This document shows, piece after piece, positions 1 to 6,779 of a stretch of DNA of 6,847 nucleotides. The notes under the pieces are model-generated. The model saw nothing but the letters and a program-made list of their open reading frames with translations. It was not told where the DNA came from and ran no database searches. Source of the DNA: Tannerella sp. (GTDB taxonomy: Bacteria > Bacteroidota > Bacteroidia > Bacteroidales > Tannerellaceae). The position numbers were made by a program, and so were the translations under genes. How positions within the stretch are numbered: the stretch's first letter is position 1; every line of letters starts with the position of its first letter. The stretch is from assembly GCA_031268395.1 (NCBI GenBank), contig JAIRXI010000255.1:1-6847 (forward strand), written 5' to 3'.

Positions 1-28
1 CATTAAAAAGATAACCTTTTCCTCAGAC

Positions 29-61
29 TGTGCTGTGTCACAAAAAAAACACCTATATTTG
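29..61 (+). promoter_or_regulatory. Putative Bacteroides-type promoter for pnp
   Basis: The -7 element is TATATTTG at 54-61, a perfect match to the Bacteroides consensus TAnnTTTG. A weak -33 candidate, TGTG (consensus TTTG), lies at 29-32, giving a 21-nt spacer. Transcription would begin near 67-69, leaving a leader of about 37 nt before the pnp ATG at 105. The leader is A-rich (AGAAAGAAAA at 91-100) with no GGAGG, as is usual in this phylum. The box is seen in the sequence; its activity is inferred. Confidence 0.6.
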
Positions 62-104
62 CGAGATTTTTAAGATGTAGATAGTAAAGTAGAAAGAAAA
101 GCAA

Positions 105-2294
105 ATGAATGTAATTAACAAAACAATTGATTTGGGTGATGGCAGAAGCATCATCCTGGAAACCGGGAAACTGGCCAAACAGGCCGACGGTTCGGTAACC
201 GTCCGGATGGGTAACACCGTACTGCTGGCCACGGTATGTGGCGCCAGGGAAGCCGCTCCCGGTACAGATTTCATGCCTTTACAGGTAGATTACAGGGAAA
301 AATTTTCGGCCTTCGGCCGCTTTCCGGGAGGTTTTATGCGCAGGGAAGGCAAGCCCTCCGACTATGAAATCCTGACCTCCCGCCTGGTTGACCGCGTGTT
401 GCGCCCGCTCTTCCCGGACAATTACCATGCCGAAGTGTTCGTAAACATCATACTGTTCTCCGCCGACGGCGAAGATATCCCCGACGCCTTGGCGGGACTG
501 GCCGCTTCGGCCGCCCTGGCCGTGTCGGACATCCCCTTCAACGGTCCGATCTCTGAAGTACGTGTCGGACGGATAAACGGGAAATACATCGTCAACCCTA
601 CCTATAGCCAGCTCGAAAAGGCCGATATTGATATTATGGTAGGTGCAACCGCCGACAACATCATGATGGTGGAAGGTGAAATGGACGAAGTACAGGAAGC
701 CGACATGCTGGAAGCCATCAAGGTAGCGCATGAAGCCATCAGGGAGCACTGCCGCGCGCAGACAGAACTGATGGAATTATGCGGAAAAACGGTGAAACGC
801 GCATACTGTCACGAAGAAAACGACGAAGACCTGCGCAAGGCCGTACATGACGCCTGCTACGCAAAAGCCTACGCCATTGCCGTATCGGGAACCGACAAGC
901 AGACGCGCGCCGAAAACTTTGAAGCCGTCGTGACGGAGTTCAAGGCTGCCTACACCGAGGAAGAACTTGAAACCAAAGCCCCCATGATCGACCGCTACTA
1001 TCACGACGTAGAAAAAGAAGCCATGCGCCGCGCCATCCTGGACGAAGGCAAACGGCTCGACGGACGGCGGACAGTGGACATCCGCCCGATATGGATCGAA
1101 ACCGACTGCCTGCCCGGCCCGCACGGCGCCGCCATATTCACCCGCGGCGAAACGCAGTCGCTGACAACCGTCACGCTGGGAACGAAAACGGATGAGAAAA
1201 TCGTCGACGACGTACTGGTTCACGGCAAGGAACGCTTCCTGCTGCACTACAATTTTCCGCCCTTCGCCACCGGCGAAGCCAAGCCACAGCGCGGCGTCGG
1301 CCGTCGCGAAGTAGGCCACGGCAACCTCGCGCACCGCGCCCTCAAACGGATCATTCCGGAAAACTACCCCTATGTCATCCGCGTGATTTCCGACATTCTG
1401 GAATCCAACGGATCGTCTTCCATGGCCACTGTCTGTGCAGGAACGCTGGCGCTCAGAGATGCCGGCGTACAGATTCGCAAACCCGTTTCGGGCATTGCCA
1501 TGGGACTGATTTCCGAAAACAGGGGAACCAATTACGCCATCCTGTCGGACATCCTGGGCGACGAAGACCACCTGGGTGATATGGACTTCAAGGTAACCGG
1601 CACCAGAGACGGCATCACCGCCACGCAAATGGACATTAAGGTTGACGGGCTTTCGTACGAAATACTCGAAAATGCCCTGGCTCAGGCCAGGGAAGGCCGC
1701 CTGCACATTCTGGATAAAATCATGGAGGCGCAGCCCGATACACGTCCCGACTTGAAACCCCACGCACCGCGTATCGAAGTCCTGACCATCGGCAAGGAAT
1801 TTATCGGCGCCATCATTGGCCCGGGCGGGAAAATTGTCCAGGGCATCCAGGAAAAAACCGGCGCAACCATTTCCATCGACGAAATCGACGGTGTGGGCAT
1901 TGTCGAAGTGTCCGGCGTGAACAAGGAATCAATCGACGCTGCCCTGAGAGCCATCCGCCTGATTGTGGCCGTTCCCGAAATCGGCGAAATCTACGACGGC
2001 AAAATCTCCTCCATCATGCCCTACGGCGCGTTTGTGGAGTTCATGCCCGGCAAGGACGGACTCCTGCACATCTCGGAGATGGACTGGAAACGGCTGGAGA
2101 CGGTCGAGGAAACCGGCCTGAAGGAAGGCGATTCCATTACCGTCAAACTGGTAGATGTCGACCCGAAAACCGGCAAGTTTAAGCTCTCCCGCAAAGCGCT
2201 TCTTCCCAGACCGGAAGGGATGCAGGCCGACCGCTCGCAGCGTCCTCCGCGTCACGAAGGTAACAGGGGCGGCGGAAACTACAACCGGAGATAA
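105..2294 (+). CDS. pnp: Polynucleotide phosphorylase (PNPase)
   Basis: This 3'-to-5' phosphorolytic exoribonuclease degrades RNA using phosphate and releases nucleoside diphosphates; it works in the cytoplasm as a homotrimer. The 729-residue product is near the usual family length, with all domains in order. The first RNase PH-like domain contains FGRFPGGF and the [14 protein letters not shown] stretch. An alpha-helical linker follows, then the second, catalytic RNase PH-like domain from about residue 320. Its [12 protein letters not shown] motif places the metal and catalytic residues at D488, D494 and K496, matching E. coli D486, D492 and K494 by motif alignment. A KH domain (GPGGK at 572-576) and an S1 domain (about 630-700) bind RNA, and a short Arg/Gly-rich tail ends the protein. 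The ATG at 105 gives the expected N terminus. There is no rpsO immediately upstream within the visible 104 nt. Nothing is truncated or frameshifted. Confidence 0.98.
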   Translation: MNVINKTIDLGDGRSIILETGKLAKQADGSVTVRMGNTVLLATVCGAREAAPGTDFMPLQVDYREKFSAFGRFPGGFMRREGKPSDYEILTSRLVDRVLRPLFPDNYHAEVFVNIILFSADGEDIPDALAGLAASAALAVSDIPFNGPISEVRVGRINGKYIVNPTYSQLEKADIDIMVGATADNIMMVEGEMDEVQEADMLEAIKVAHEAIREHCRAQTELMELCGKTVKRAYCHEENDEDLRKAVHDACYAKAYAIAVSGTDKQTRAENFEAVVTEFKAAYTEEELETKAPMIDRYYHDVEKEAMRRAILDEGKRLDGRRTVDIRPIWIETDCLPGPHGAAIFTRGETQSLTTVTLGTKTDEKIVDDVLVHGKERFLLHYNFPPFATGEAKPQRGVGRREVGHGNLAHRALKRIIPENYPYVIRVISDILESNGSSSMATVCAGTLALRDAGVQIRKPVSGIAMGLISENRGTNYAILSDILGDEDHLGDMDFKVTGTRDGITATQMDIKVDGLSYEILENALAQAREGRLHILDKIMEAQPDTRPDLKPHAPRIEVLTIGKEFIGAIIGPGGKIVQGIQEKTGATISIDEIDGVGIVEVSGVNKESIDAALRAIRLIVAVPEIGEIYDGKISSIMPYGAFVEFMPGKDGLLHISEMDWKRLETVEETGLKEGDSITVKLVDVDPKTGKFKLSRKALLPRPEGMQADRSQRPPRHEGNRGGGNYNRR

Positions 2295-2345
2295 CTGCAA
2301 TGAATATTTAAACAATTGAATTACTTATATAAATTATTTTGTCGT

Positions 2346-4160
2346 ATGAAAAAGAGTGTGTTGACAGTCTGTATCGTCGTCCTGGCCGTGCATGCGCAGG
2401 CGCAGTGGAAACCGGTCGGCGACAAGTTGAAAACCTCCTGGGCCGAACAGGTAAGCCCGGAGAATGTATGGCCCGAATATCCGCGTCCGCAACTGGAACG
2501 AACGGCGTGGCTCAATCTGAACGGCGAATGGGAATATGCCATCCGCGACAGGGGACGGGCCGAACCGGCATCGTTCGACGGGAAGATTCTGGTGCCTTTT
2601 GCGGTTGAATCGTCCCTGTCGGGCGTGCAGAAAGCGGTGAACGAAAAACAGGAACTCTGGTACAGGCGAACCTTCAGCGTTCCCGCCGGCTGGAAAGGCA
2701 AGACGGTACAGTTGAATTTTGGCGCGGTAGACTGGAAGGCGGACGTCTTTGTGAACGACGTATTCATCGGCTCTCACCAGGGCGGATATACGCCGTTTTC
2801 ATTTGATATCACGCCTTTCCTGAACGCCGCCGGCACGCAGAAACTGGTTGTGCGCGTATGGGATCCGACAGACAGAGGCTTCCAGCCGATCGGAAAGCAG
2901 ACGCTTAAGCCGCAGGGCATCTGGTATACGGCCGTAACAGGCATCTGGCAGACGGTCTGGATTGAACCGGTAGCAGCCAGCCATGTCACTGCCGTGAAAG
3001 CCATTCCCGACATTGATGCGGAAGTCGTGGAAGTCACCGTGAACACGTCCGATTGCCGGAGCAATGACATTGTCGAGGTGAAACTGCTGGACGAGGGCAA
3101 GCCGGTTGCTTCGGGAAAGGGCCTGTCGGGGAAGGCGCTACGGTTGCCCGTAGCGTCGCCGAAACTGTGGAGTCCGGAATCTCCGTATCTGTATACGCTG
3201 AAAATAACAGTGTCCCGTGCCGGAAAGGTGACGGACGAAGTGACATCCTACACGGCCATGCGTAAAATATCGACGGCCCGCGACGCGCAGGGCATCATGC
3301 GCATGCAGCTGAACAACAGGAATTATTTCCATTATGGCCCGCTTGACCAGGGCTGGTGGCCCGATGGACTGTATACGGCTCCGACGGACGAAGCGCTGGT
3401 GTATGACATCCGGAAGACAAAAGATTTCGGTTTCAACATGATCCGCAAACACGTGAAAGTGGAGCCGGCGCGCTGGTATTACCACTGCGACAGGGAAGGT
3501 ATTCTGGTATGGCAGGACATGCCGAGCGGCGACATAAGTGGCAGCCATGGGGCGCTGGAGCAATACAACGGCGGCTCGGACAAGAAACGCACGGAAGAAT
3601 CCGTCGCCGATTACTATCAGGAGTGGCAGGAGATCATGGATATGTGCATTTCCAGTCCGTCGGTAGTAATCTGGGTACCGTTCAACGAATCATGGGGACA
3701 GTTTGACACGGAGAAAGTCGCCGCCCGCACCAAGGCATACGACCCCTCCCGGCTGGTCAATCCGGCCAGCGGTGGCAACCATCGTGCCTGTGGAGACATG
3801 CTGGACATACACCACTACTCGGCGCCGGAGATGTTTCTTTTCGATCCGCAACGGGTGAACGTGCTGGGTGAATACGGCGGCATCGGCTTGCCGGTCGCAG
3901 GCCATCTGTGGCAAAATGAGCGCAACTGGGGTTATGTCCAGTTCAAGAGCAGCGAGGAAGTGACTGCCGAATACGTGAAATATGCAAAGACATTGCAGGA
4001 ATTAGTCAAACGCGGCTTCTCCGCAGCAGTCTACACGCAGACGACGGACGTGGAAAATGAAGTAAACGGCCTGATGACTTACGATCGTAAGGAAATCAAG
4101 GTCATCGAGCCGCAGGTGCGTGCCGCCAATCAGGCTGTCATCAACGAATTGAACAAATAA
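2346..4160 (+). CDS. Exported glycoside hydrolase family 2 enzyme
   Basis: This is a probable retaining exo-glycosidase of the periplasm or cell surface; the sugar specificity (galactoside, glucuronide or other) cannot be read from the sequence. I start it at ATG 2346 (604 residues) because that yields a clean signal peptide: MKK, a hydrophobic stretch to about residue 15, and an AQA site before Q20. There is no lipobox Cys. The in-frame TTG at 2316 would put a non-signal stretch in front. Domains follow the GH2 plan: a jelly-roll sugar-binding domain (about 45-210, with WLNLNGEWEY and WYRRTF), an Ig-like sandwich (about 215-310) and a TIM barrel (about 315-600). The predicted acid/base is E448 in PFNESWG, and the nucleophile is E509 in VLGEYGG. 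The barrel opens with a GPLDQGWWPDGLYTAPTDEA segment where classical LacZ-type enzymes have a different His-rich motif, so it belongs to a divergent GH2 branch. It lies 51 nt after pnp with no terminator between. Confidence 0.92.
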   Translation: MKKSVLTVCIVVLAVHAQAQWKPVGDKLKTSWAEQVSPENVWPEYPRPQLERTAWLNLNGEWEYAIRDRGRAEPASFDGKILVPFAVESSLSGVQKAVNEKQELWYRRTFSVPAGWKGKTVQLNFGAVDWKADVFVNDVFIGSHQGGYTPFSFDITPFLNAAGTQKLVVRVWDPTDRGFQPIGKQTLKPQGIWYTAVTGIWQTVWIEPVAASHVTAVKAIPDIDAEVVEVTVNTSDCRSNDIVEVKLLDEGKPVASGKGLSGKALRLPVASPKLWSPESPYLYTLKITVSRAGKVTDEVTSYTAMRKISTARDAQGIMRMQLNNRNYFHYGPLDQGWWPDGLYTAPTDEALVYDIRKTKDFGFNMIRKHVKVEPARWYYHCDREGILVWQDMPSGDISGSHGALEQYNGGSDKKRTEESVADYYQEWQEIMDMCISSPSVVIWVPFNESWGQFDTEKVAARTKAYDPSRLVNPASGGNHRACGDMLDIHHYSAPEMFLFDPQRVNVLGEYGGIGLPVAGHLWQNERNWGYVQFKSSEEVTAEYVKYAKTLQELVKRGFSAAVYTQTTDVENEVNGLMTYDRKEIKVIEPQVRAANQAVINELNK

Positions 4161-4180
4161 GCCAATCTTCGGCTGTATGA

Positions 4181-4220
4181 AATAAGGGCGAACCTGTGTG
4201 TTCGCCCTTATTTTTTATTT
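4181..4220 (+). terminator. Intrinsic terminator after the GH2 gene
   Basis: A perfect 13-bp inverted repeat (4181-4193 with 4200-4212, core AAGGGCGAAC) encloses a 6-nt loop. It runs into a T-rich tract at 4211-4220, 20 nt past the GH2 stop. It sits between convergent genes. In the minus direction the hairpin would be followed only by a short, interrupted U run, so it should work mainly on plus-strand transcripts and at best weakly for the S4-domain gene, which ends at 4282. Confidence 0.9.
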
Positions 4221-4281
4221 ACCTGTCCCCCGGAAACAGAGCACGCCTTGTTACTGCAACGAAGCAGTTCTTCAGACAATT

Positions 4282-4704
4282 CTAAATTCCCTCATCCGCA
4301 TCCGTTTCCAACTCCCGGTCTTCCGGTTCACTGAAATCCGTAAACTGTTCCAGTTCGCGGCGCTCCTTTTTAGTCGGGCGTCCCAAGCCGCGGGCACGGT
4401 CTGCAAAACCGGAGATTTTATTCATCTCCAGCAGTTCGTACTGATCCGGAGGAGTTATGTTTTCCAGATATAGGGGCACCCGTTTAGCGTCCATGCGGTT
4501 TTCGGTCAGCGCCAGCACCCTGAACGAAAATGTGACGGGCGGCCTGCGAATCTGTAGCACGTCACCCACCCTGATCATCCGCGAAGGTTTTACACTGACC
4601 CCGCCAATTGATATGCGGTTTTTCCTGCAAGCCTCCGCCGCCACTGTCCGCGTTTTAAAGATTCGCGTTGCCCACATCCATTTATCAATACGTACTTCGT
4701 TCAT
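4282..4704 (-). CDS. hslR: Hsp15-like S4-domain RNA-binding protein
   Basis: This looks like an orthologue of E. coli Hsp15, which binds free 50S subunits carrying a peptidyl-tRNA left by aborted translation. The S4 RNA-binding domain fills residues 3-54: RIDKWMWATRIFKTR at 5-19 and the turn VKPSRMIRVGD at 38-48. The family's C-terminal basic motif GRPTKKERRELEQF is at 108-121. The last 19 residues are markedly acidic (TDFSEPEDRELETDADEGI). At 140 residues it is close to Hsp15 (about 133). I chose the ATG ending at 4704; a GTG two codons upstream (4710) would add only two residues, and no ribosome binding site decides between them. It starts 21 nt after the pth stop, so the two are very likely co-transcribed. 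The stop is TAG. Function is inferred from family similarity and its partner pth. Confidence 0.9.
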   Translation of the reverse strand: MNEVRIDKWMWATRIFKTRTVAAEACRKNRISIGGVSVKPSRMIRVGDVLQIRRPPVTFSFRVLALTENRMDAKRVPLYLENITPPDQYELLEMNKISGFADRARGLGRPTKKERRELEQFTDFSEPEDRELETDADEGI

Positions 4705-4725
4705 CAGCACTGTAATTTTTCGGGT

Positions 4726-5289
4726 TTATTTGTGATTGAACAGGTTCATCGTGATGTCCGCACCGGCCAGGCAAAAACTCTTTGCCATTTCGGCGGCCAG
4801 TTTAACCCGCTCGGGCAACTGTTCCAATTCTCCGGGCGTAAACAGGCTCAACACGTAATCGACCTGTCTGCCGCGTGGAAAGTCATTGCCGATACCGAAG
4901 CGCAGGCGGCAATAGCTGGACGTCTCCAGCAGTTCTTCGAGGTTGCGCAGGCCGTTGTGTCCGGCGTGACTGCCTTTCGGCTTCAAGCGTAACGAACCGA
5001 AGGGCAGCGAAAGATCGTCTGCCACAACCAGCAGCCCTTCGAGGGGGATATGCTCCTTTTGCAGCCAGTAGCGCACGGCATGGCCGCTCAGGTTCATAAA
5101 CGTGTTCGGCTTCAAAAGAAGCAGTTCCGCATTTTTTACCCTCAGCCGGGCAACGGCGCCATAGCGCTCTTCCGCGAAGTTTGCGCCGGTCTCTTCGGCC
5201 AGTGCATTGACCACGCGGAAACCGATATTGTGGCGTGTACCCCAATATTCCGGCCCGATATTTCCCAGTCCTGCAATCAAATATTTCAT
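4726..5289 (-). CDS. pth: Peptidyl-tRNA hydrolase
   Basis: This cytoplasmic enzyme cleaves the ester bond of peptidyl-tRNAs that drop off the ribosome, recycling tRNA; it is usually essential. The 187-residue length fits the bacterial Pth family. The N-terminal [18 protein letters not shown] stretch supplies N10 and the catalytic H20 at the same numbers as in E. coli. FMNLSG supplies N66, [11 protein letters not shown] supplies D91 (E. coli D93) and [10 protein letters not shown] supplies N112. All key residues are present. The ATG at 5289 puts the family's conserved N terminus right at the start. It lies 113 nt downstream of rplY, behind a terminator hairpin, and 21 nt upstream of the Hsp15-like gene. 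I found no TAnnTTTG box in that gap, so its transcription probably depends on read-through from rplY or on a non-consensus promoter. Confidence 0.97.
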   Translation of the reverse strand: MKYLIAGLGNIGPEYWGTRHNIGFRVVNALAEETGANFAEERYGAVARLRVKNAELLLLKPNTFMNLSGHAVRYWLQKEHIPLEGLLVVADDLSLPFGSLRLKPKGSHAGHNGLRNLEELLETSSYCRLRFGIGNDFPRGRQVDYVLSLFTPGELEQLPERVKLAAEMAKSFCLAGADITMNLFNHK

Positions 5290-5329
5290 ACCGCAGTATT
5301 TTCGTGTCCTTTATTTCCGGACAGCGATT

Positions 5330-5364
5330 AAAAAAAGGAGGACAAGTCTTGCGACCGGTCCTCC
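5330..5364 (-). terminator. Intrinsic terminator between rplY and pth
   Basis: Read on the minus strand, GGAGGAC (5364-5358) pairs with GTCCTCC (5343-5337). Inside, after a C/T mismatch, GGTC and GACT can pair (one G-U) around a GCAA tetraloop, a GNRA-type cap. Seven T residues follow at 5336-5330. This is a compact rho-independent terminator placed 39 nt past the rplY stop and 40 nt before the pth start. It would stop or reduce transcription running from rplY into pth. Confidence 0.87.
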
Positions 5365-5402
5365 ATACGCCCTGTCATGAAAAAGTGTTCTGAAAAGTTG
5401 TA

Positions 5403-6059
5403 TCAGGATGCCGTAGCGGCGCTTTCCTGGCCGCGGGCGGCACGCGTCAGTTTCACGGCGCACACGACGGCATTTTTTGCATTGACCAGTTCCAGGTCGG
5501 GATAACTCAAATCTCCTACCTTGATCACTTTACCCAGCCCCAGATTTTCCACATTCACAGTCAGGTTCTCCGGAATCTGGGCATACAGCGCCCTGACGCG
5601 CAACTTGCGTATTTCCAGATTCAACTTGCCACCAGCTTTTACACCTTCGGCATGACCTTCCAGAATAACCGGTACGGCCATGACAATCGGCTTGTCTTCA
5701 AAGACCTCCAGAAAGTCGATATGCAAAATGGCATCTGTTACCGGATGAAACTGTATATCCTTCAGGATAGCTTTCACGGTTCTGCTCCCGTTGAGCGTCA
5801 ATTCCACCAGATAAATATACGGCGTGTAAATCAGATTCCGAACGTTTTCGTTCGTCACAACAAGGTCTGTGACAATGATGCCCTTGCCGTTTTCGATTTC
5901 CACTATTTTCTCCCCCGGATTCAATGTCCCCCCATACGGGAGTTCAACAGGCACCTGTCCATACAGAACAGCCGGGATTAAACCTTCCTTGCGAATGGCT
6001 TTGGTAGCCTTCTTTCCTGCAGCTTCCCTCGAAGCCGCTTCCAATTGAAACGTATTCAT
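5403..6059 (-). CDS. rplY: Large-subunit ribosomal protein L25 (long, Ctc/TL5 type)
   Basis: L25 binds 5S rRNA in the 50S central protuberance; the long form is also known as the general stress protein Ctc. The 218-residue product has the N-terminal 5S-binding L25 domain (about 1-105, with GKKATKAIRKEGLIPAVLYG and LKDIQFHPVTDAILHIDF). A C-terminal beta-rich TL5 domain follows (about 110-205, with VPVILEGHAEGVKAGGKL and the terminal VCAVKLTRAARG). Compared with E. coli L25, roughly 24 extra residues lie between LYG at 32-34 and NENVRNL at 70-76. The C-terminal tail is short. The ATG at 6059 follows GAAAGGAA immediately upstream, a weak, close ribosome site. The gene is divergent from mce, has its own promoter-like box at 6142-6149 and ends in TGA just before a terminator. 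Confidence 0.95.
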   Translation of the reverse strand: MNTFQLEAASREAAGKKATKAIRKEGLIPAVLYGQVPVELPYGGTLNPGEKIVEIENGKGIIVTDLVVTNENVRNLIYTPYIYLVELTLNGSRTVKAILKDIQFHPVTDAILHIDFLEVFEDKPIVMAVPVILEGHAEGVKAGGKLNLEIRKLRVRALYAQIPENLTVNVENLGLGKVIKVGDLSYPDLELVNAKNAVVCAVKLTRAARGQESAATAS

Positions 6060-6141
6060 TTCCTTTCAAATTTGTGTTACTCAAAATTAGTTTTCGCTTC
6101 CTAACTTCCCATCACACGGCGACAAGTGTCTAAAAGCGGCG

Positions 6142-6149
6142 CAAAGATA
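6142..6149 (-). promoter_or_regulatory. Putative -7 promoter element for rplY
   Basis: On the minus strand this reads TATCTTTG, a perfect match to TAnnTTTG. Transcription would start near 6135, giving a leader of about 75 nt before the rplY ATG. I see no good TTTG -33 element at the expected 19-21 nt spacing, so the assignment rests on the -7 box and its placement. Confidence 0.5.
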
Positions 6150-6269
6150 AGGAAATATCTCTTACGGCGTTCGTCCCCGGCCGGGAAATTCAAAGTAATT
6201 TGCGGGGGTTATGCATTATTAACGGGCATATTTGTTTGCCTTCGAGAAGCGGTTATTAATAATTTTCCC

Positions 6270-6277
6270 TACCTTTG
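6270..6277 (+). promoter_or_regulatory. Putative -7 promoter element for mce
   Basis: TACCTTTG matches TAnnTTTG exactly and lies 36 nt before the mce ATG, so the transcript would start near 6283 with a leader of about 30 nt. Two TTTG copies at 6231-6238 are too far upstream (31 nt or more) to be the normal -33 partner. The AT palindrome TTATTAATAA (6253-6262) lies just upstream of the box and could be a protein-binding site; that is inference. Confidence 0.5.
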
Positions 6278-6313
6278 TCGCCGAAATTATTTACTTTTTA
6301 AAGACAAAAATAT

Positions 6314-6724
6314 ATGGATATTTCTCATATTGAGCATTTGGGTATCGCAGTGAAAAGCATTGATGCGCATCTGCCATATTATGAAAATGTGTTGGGTTTG
6401 AAATGTTACAGCATTGAGGAAGTGGCCGACCAGAAAGTAAAAACCGCCTTTTTTAGGGTTGGGCAGACGAAAATCGAACTGCTGGAGCCGACGGGCGAAG
6501 ACAGTGCCATCGCAAAGTTTATAGAAAAAAGGGGCGAAGGTATTCATCATGTCGCCCTTGCCGTTCCATCCGTACAGGCGGCGCTCGATGAAGCCGCTTC
6601 CGGCGGTGTACAGTTGATTGACAAAGCACCGAGGGCCGGCGCCGAGGGCCTGAACATCGCTTTCCTGCATCCCAAATCGACGGGCGGCGTCCTGACCGAA
6701 CTTTGTATGCCGGCAGAAAAATAA
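6314..6724 (+). CDS. mce: Methylmalonyl-CoA epimerase
   Basis: This enzyme interconverts (R)- and (S)-methylmalonyl-CoA, linking the B12-dependent mutase to decarboxylation or carboxylation in the succinate-propionate pathway; it is cytosolic. The 136-residue protein has the two halves of the vicinal oxygen chelate fold. The likely divalent-metal ligands are H8 (IEHLGIAV), E55 (KIELLEP), H79 (GIHHVAL) and E129 (LTELC), matching the family pattern; some homologues have Gln at the second position. The family signature GEGIHHVAL is at 74-82. The ATG at 6314 follows an A-rich leader and gives the expected N terminus. The next gene, 43 nt downstream on the same strand, is a methylmalonyl-CoA decarboxylase/carboxylase subunit, which supports this assignment over other VOC enzymes. 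Confidence 0.95.
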   Translation: MDISHIEHLGIAVKSIDAHLPYYENVLGLKCYSIEEVADQKVKTAFFRVGQTKIELLEPTGEDSAIAKFIEKRGEGIHHVALAVPSVQAALDEAASGGVQLIDKAPRAGAEGLNIAFLHPKSTGGVLTELCMPAEK

Positions 6725-6731
6725 CCGGAAC

Positions 6732-6779
6732 TAAAAATGAATAATCAAATAAATAATCCTAATATAAATGAGTAATCAA
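6732..6779 (+). repeat. Imperfect 17-nt direct repeat duplicating the mmdA start
   Basis: Positions 6732-6748 and 6763-6779 match at 15 of 17 bases, with a period of 31 nt. Each copy contains an ATG followed by codons for M-[N/S]-N-Q. The second copy is the presumed mmdA start. The first opens a 12-codon frame (6737-6775, MNNQINNPNINE, stop TAA) that overlaps the mmdA start codon in another frame. The similarity is seen directly. Whether it is a duplication relic or has a role is unknown, and the region is AT-rich, which raises the chance of coincidence. Confidence 0.6.

Noticed and set aside
1..3. CAT at the window edge, which could be the ATG of a divergent minus-strand gene
   Set aside because: Only the start codon would be visible, and no TAnnTTTG box or clear ribosome site is found for it on the minus strand; it cannot be supported.
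5..20. AAAAG/CTTTT inverted repeat near the left edge as a terminator of an upstream gene
   Set aside because: The stem is five A-T-dominated pairs with no GC core and no T run after it, so it would not be stable.
777..1763. A 328-codon open frame on the minus strand inside pnp, and shorter antisense frames at 279-749, 1682-1954 and 1929-2315
   Set aside because: They are fully antisense to an intact, strongly conserved pnp. Their translations show no recognisable domain and have the biased composition expected of complementary frames of GC-rich coding DNA.
2334..2341. TTATTTTG, a near match to the -7 box before GH2
   Set aside because: The second position is wrong, and it ends 4 nt before the ATG, so transcription would begin at or inside the start codon. 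No -33 element is evident.
2316..2345. TTG start at 2316 for the GH2 gene
   Set aside because: It adds MNYLYKLFCR ahead of a canonical signal peptide that begins at ATG 2346; the ATG start is far more plausible.
4198..4735. Plus-strand frames at 4198-4473 and 4457-4735
   Set aside because: They are antisense to the Hsp15-like gene, and the first begins inside the GH2 terminator hairpin. Neither has family features.
4875..5331. Open frames on both strands overlapping pth (4875-5099, 5050-5331, 4883-5245)
   Set aside because: They are shadows of the intact pth gene with Arg/Ala-rich low-information translations.
5335..5505. Plus-strand AAGGAGG (5335-5341) followed by a 42-codon frame from ATG 5377
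   Set aside because: The purine run is one arm of the minus-strand terminator, lies 35 nt from the ATG, and the frame is antisense to the 3' end of rplY.
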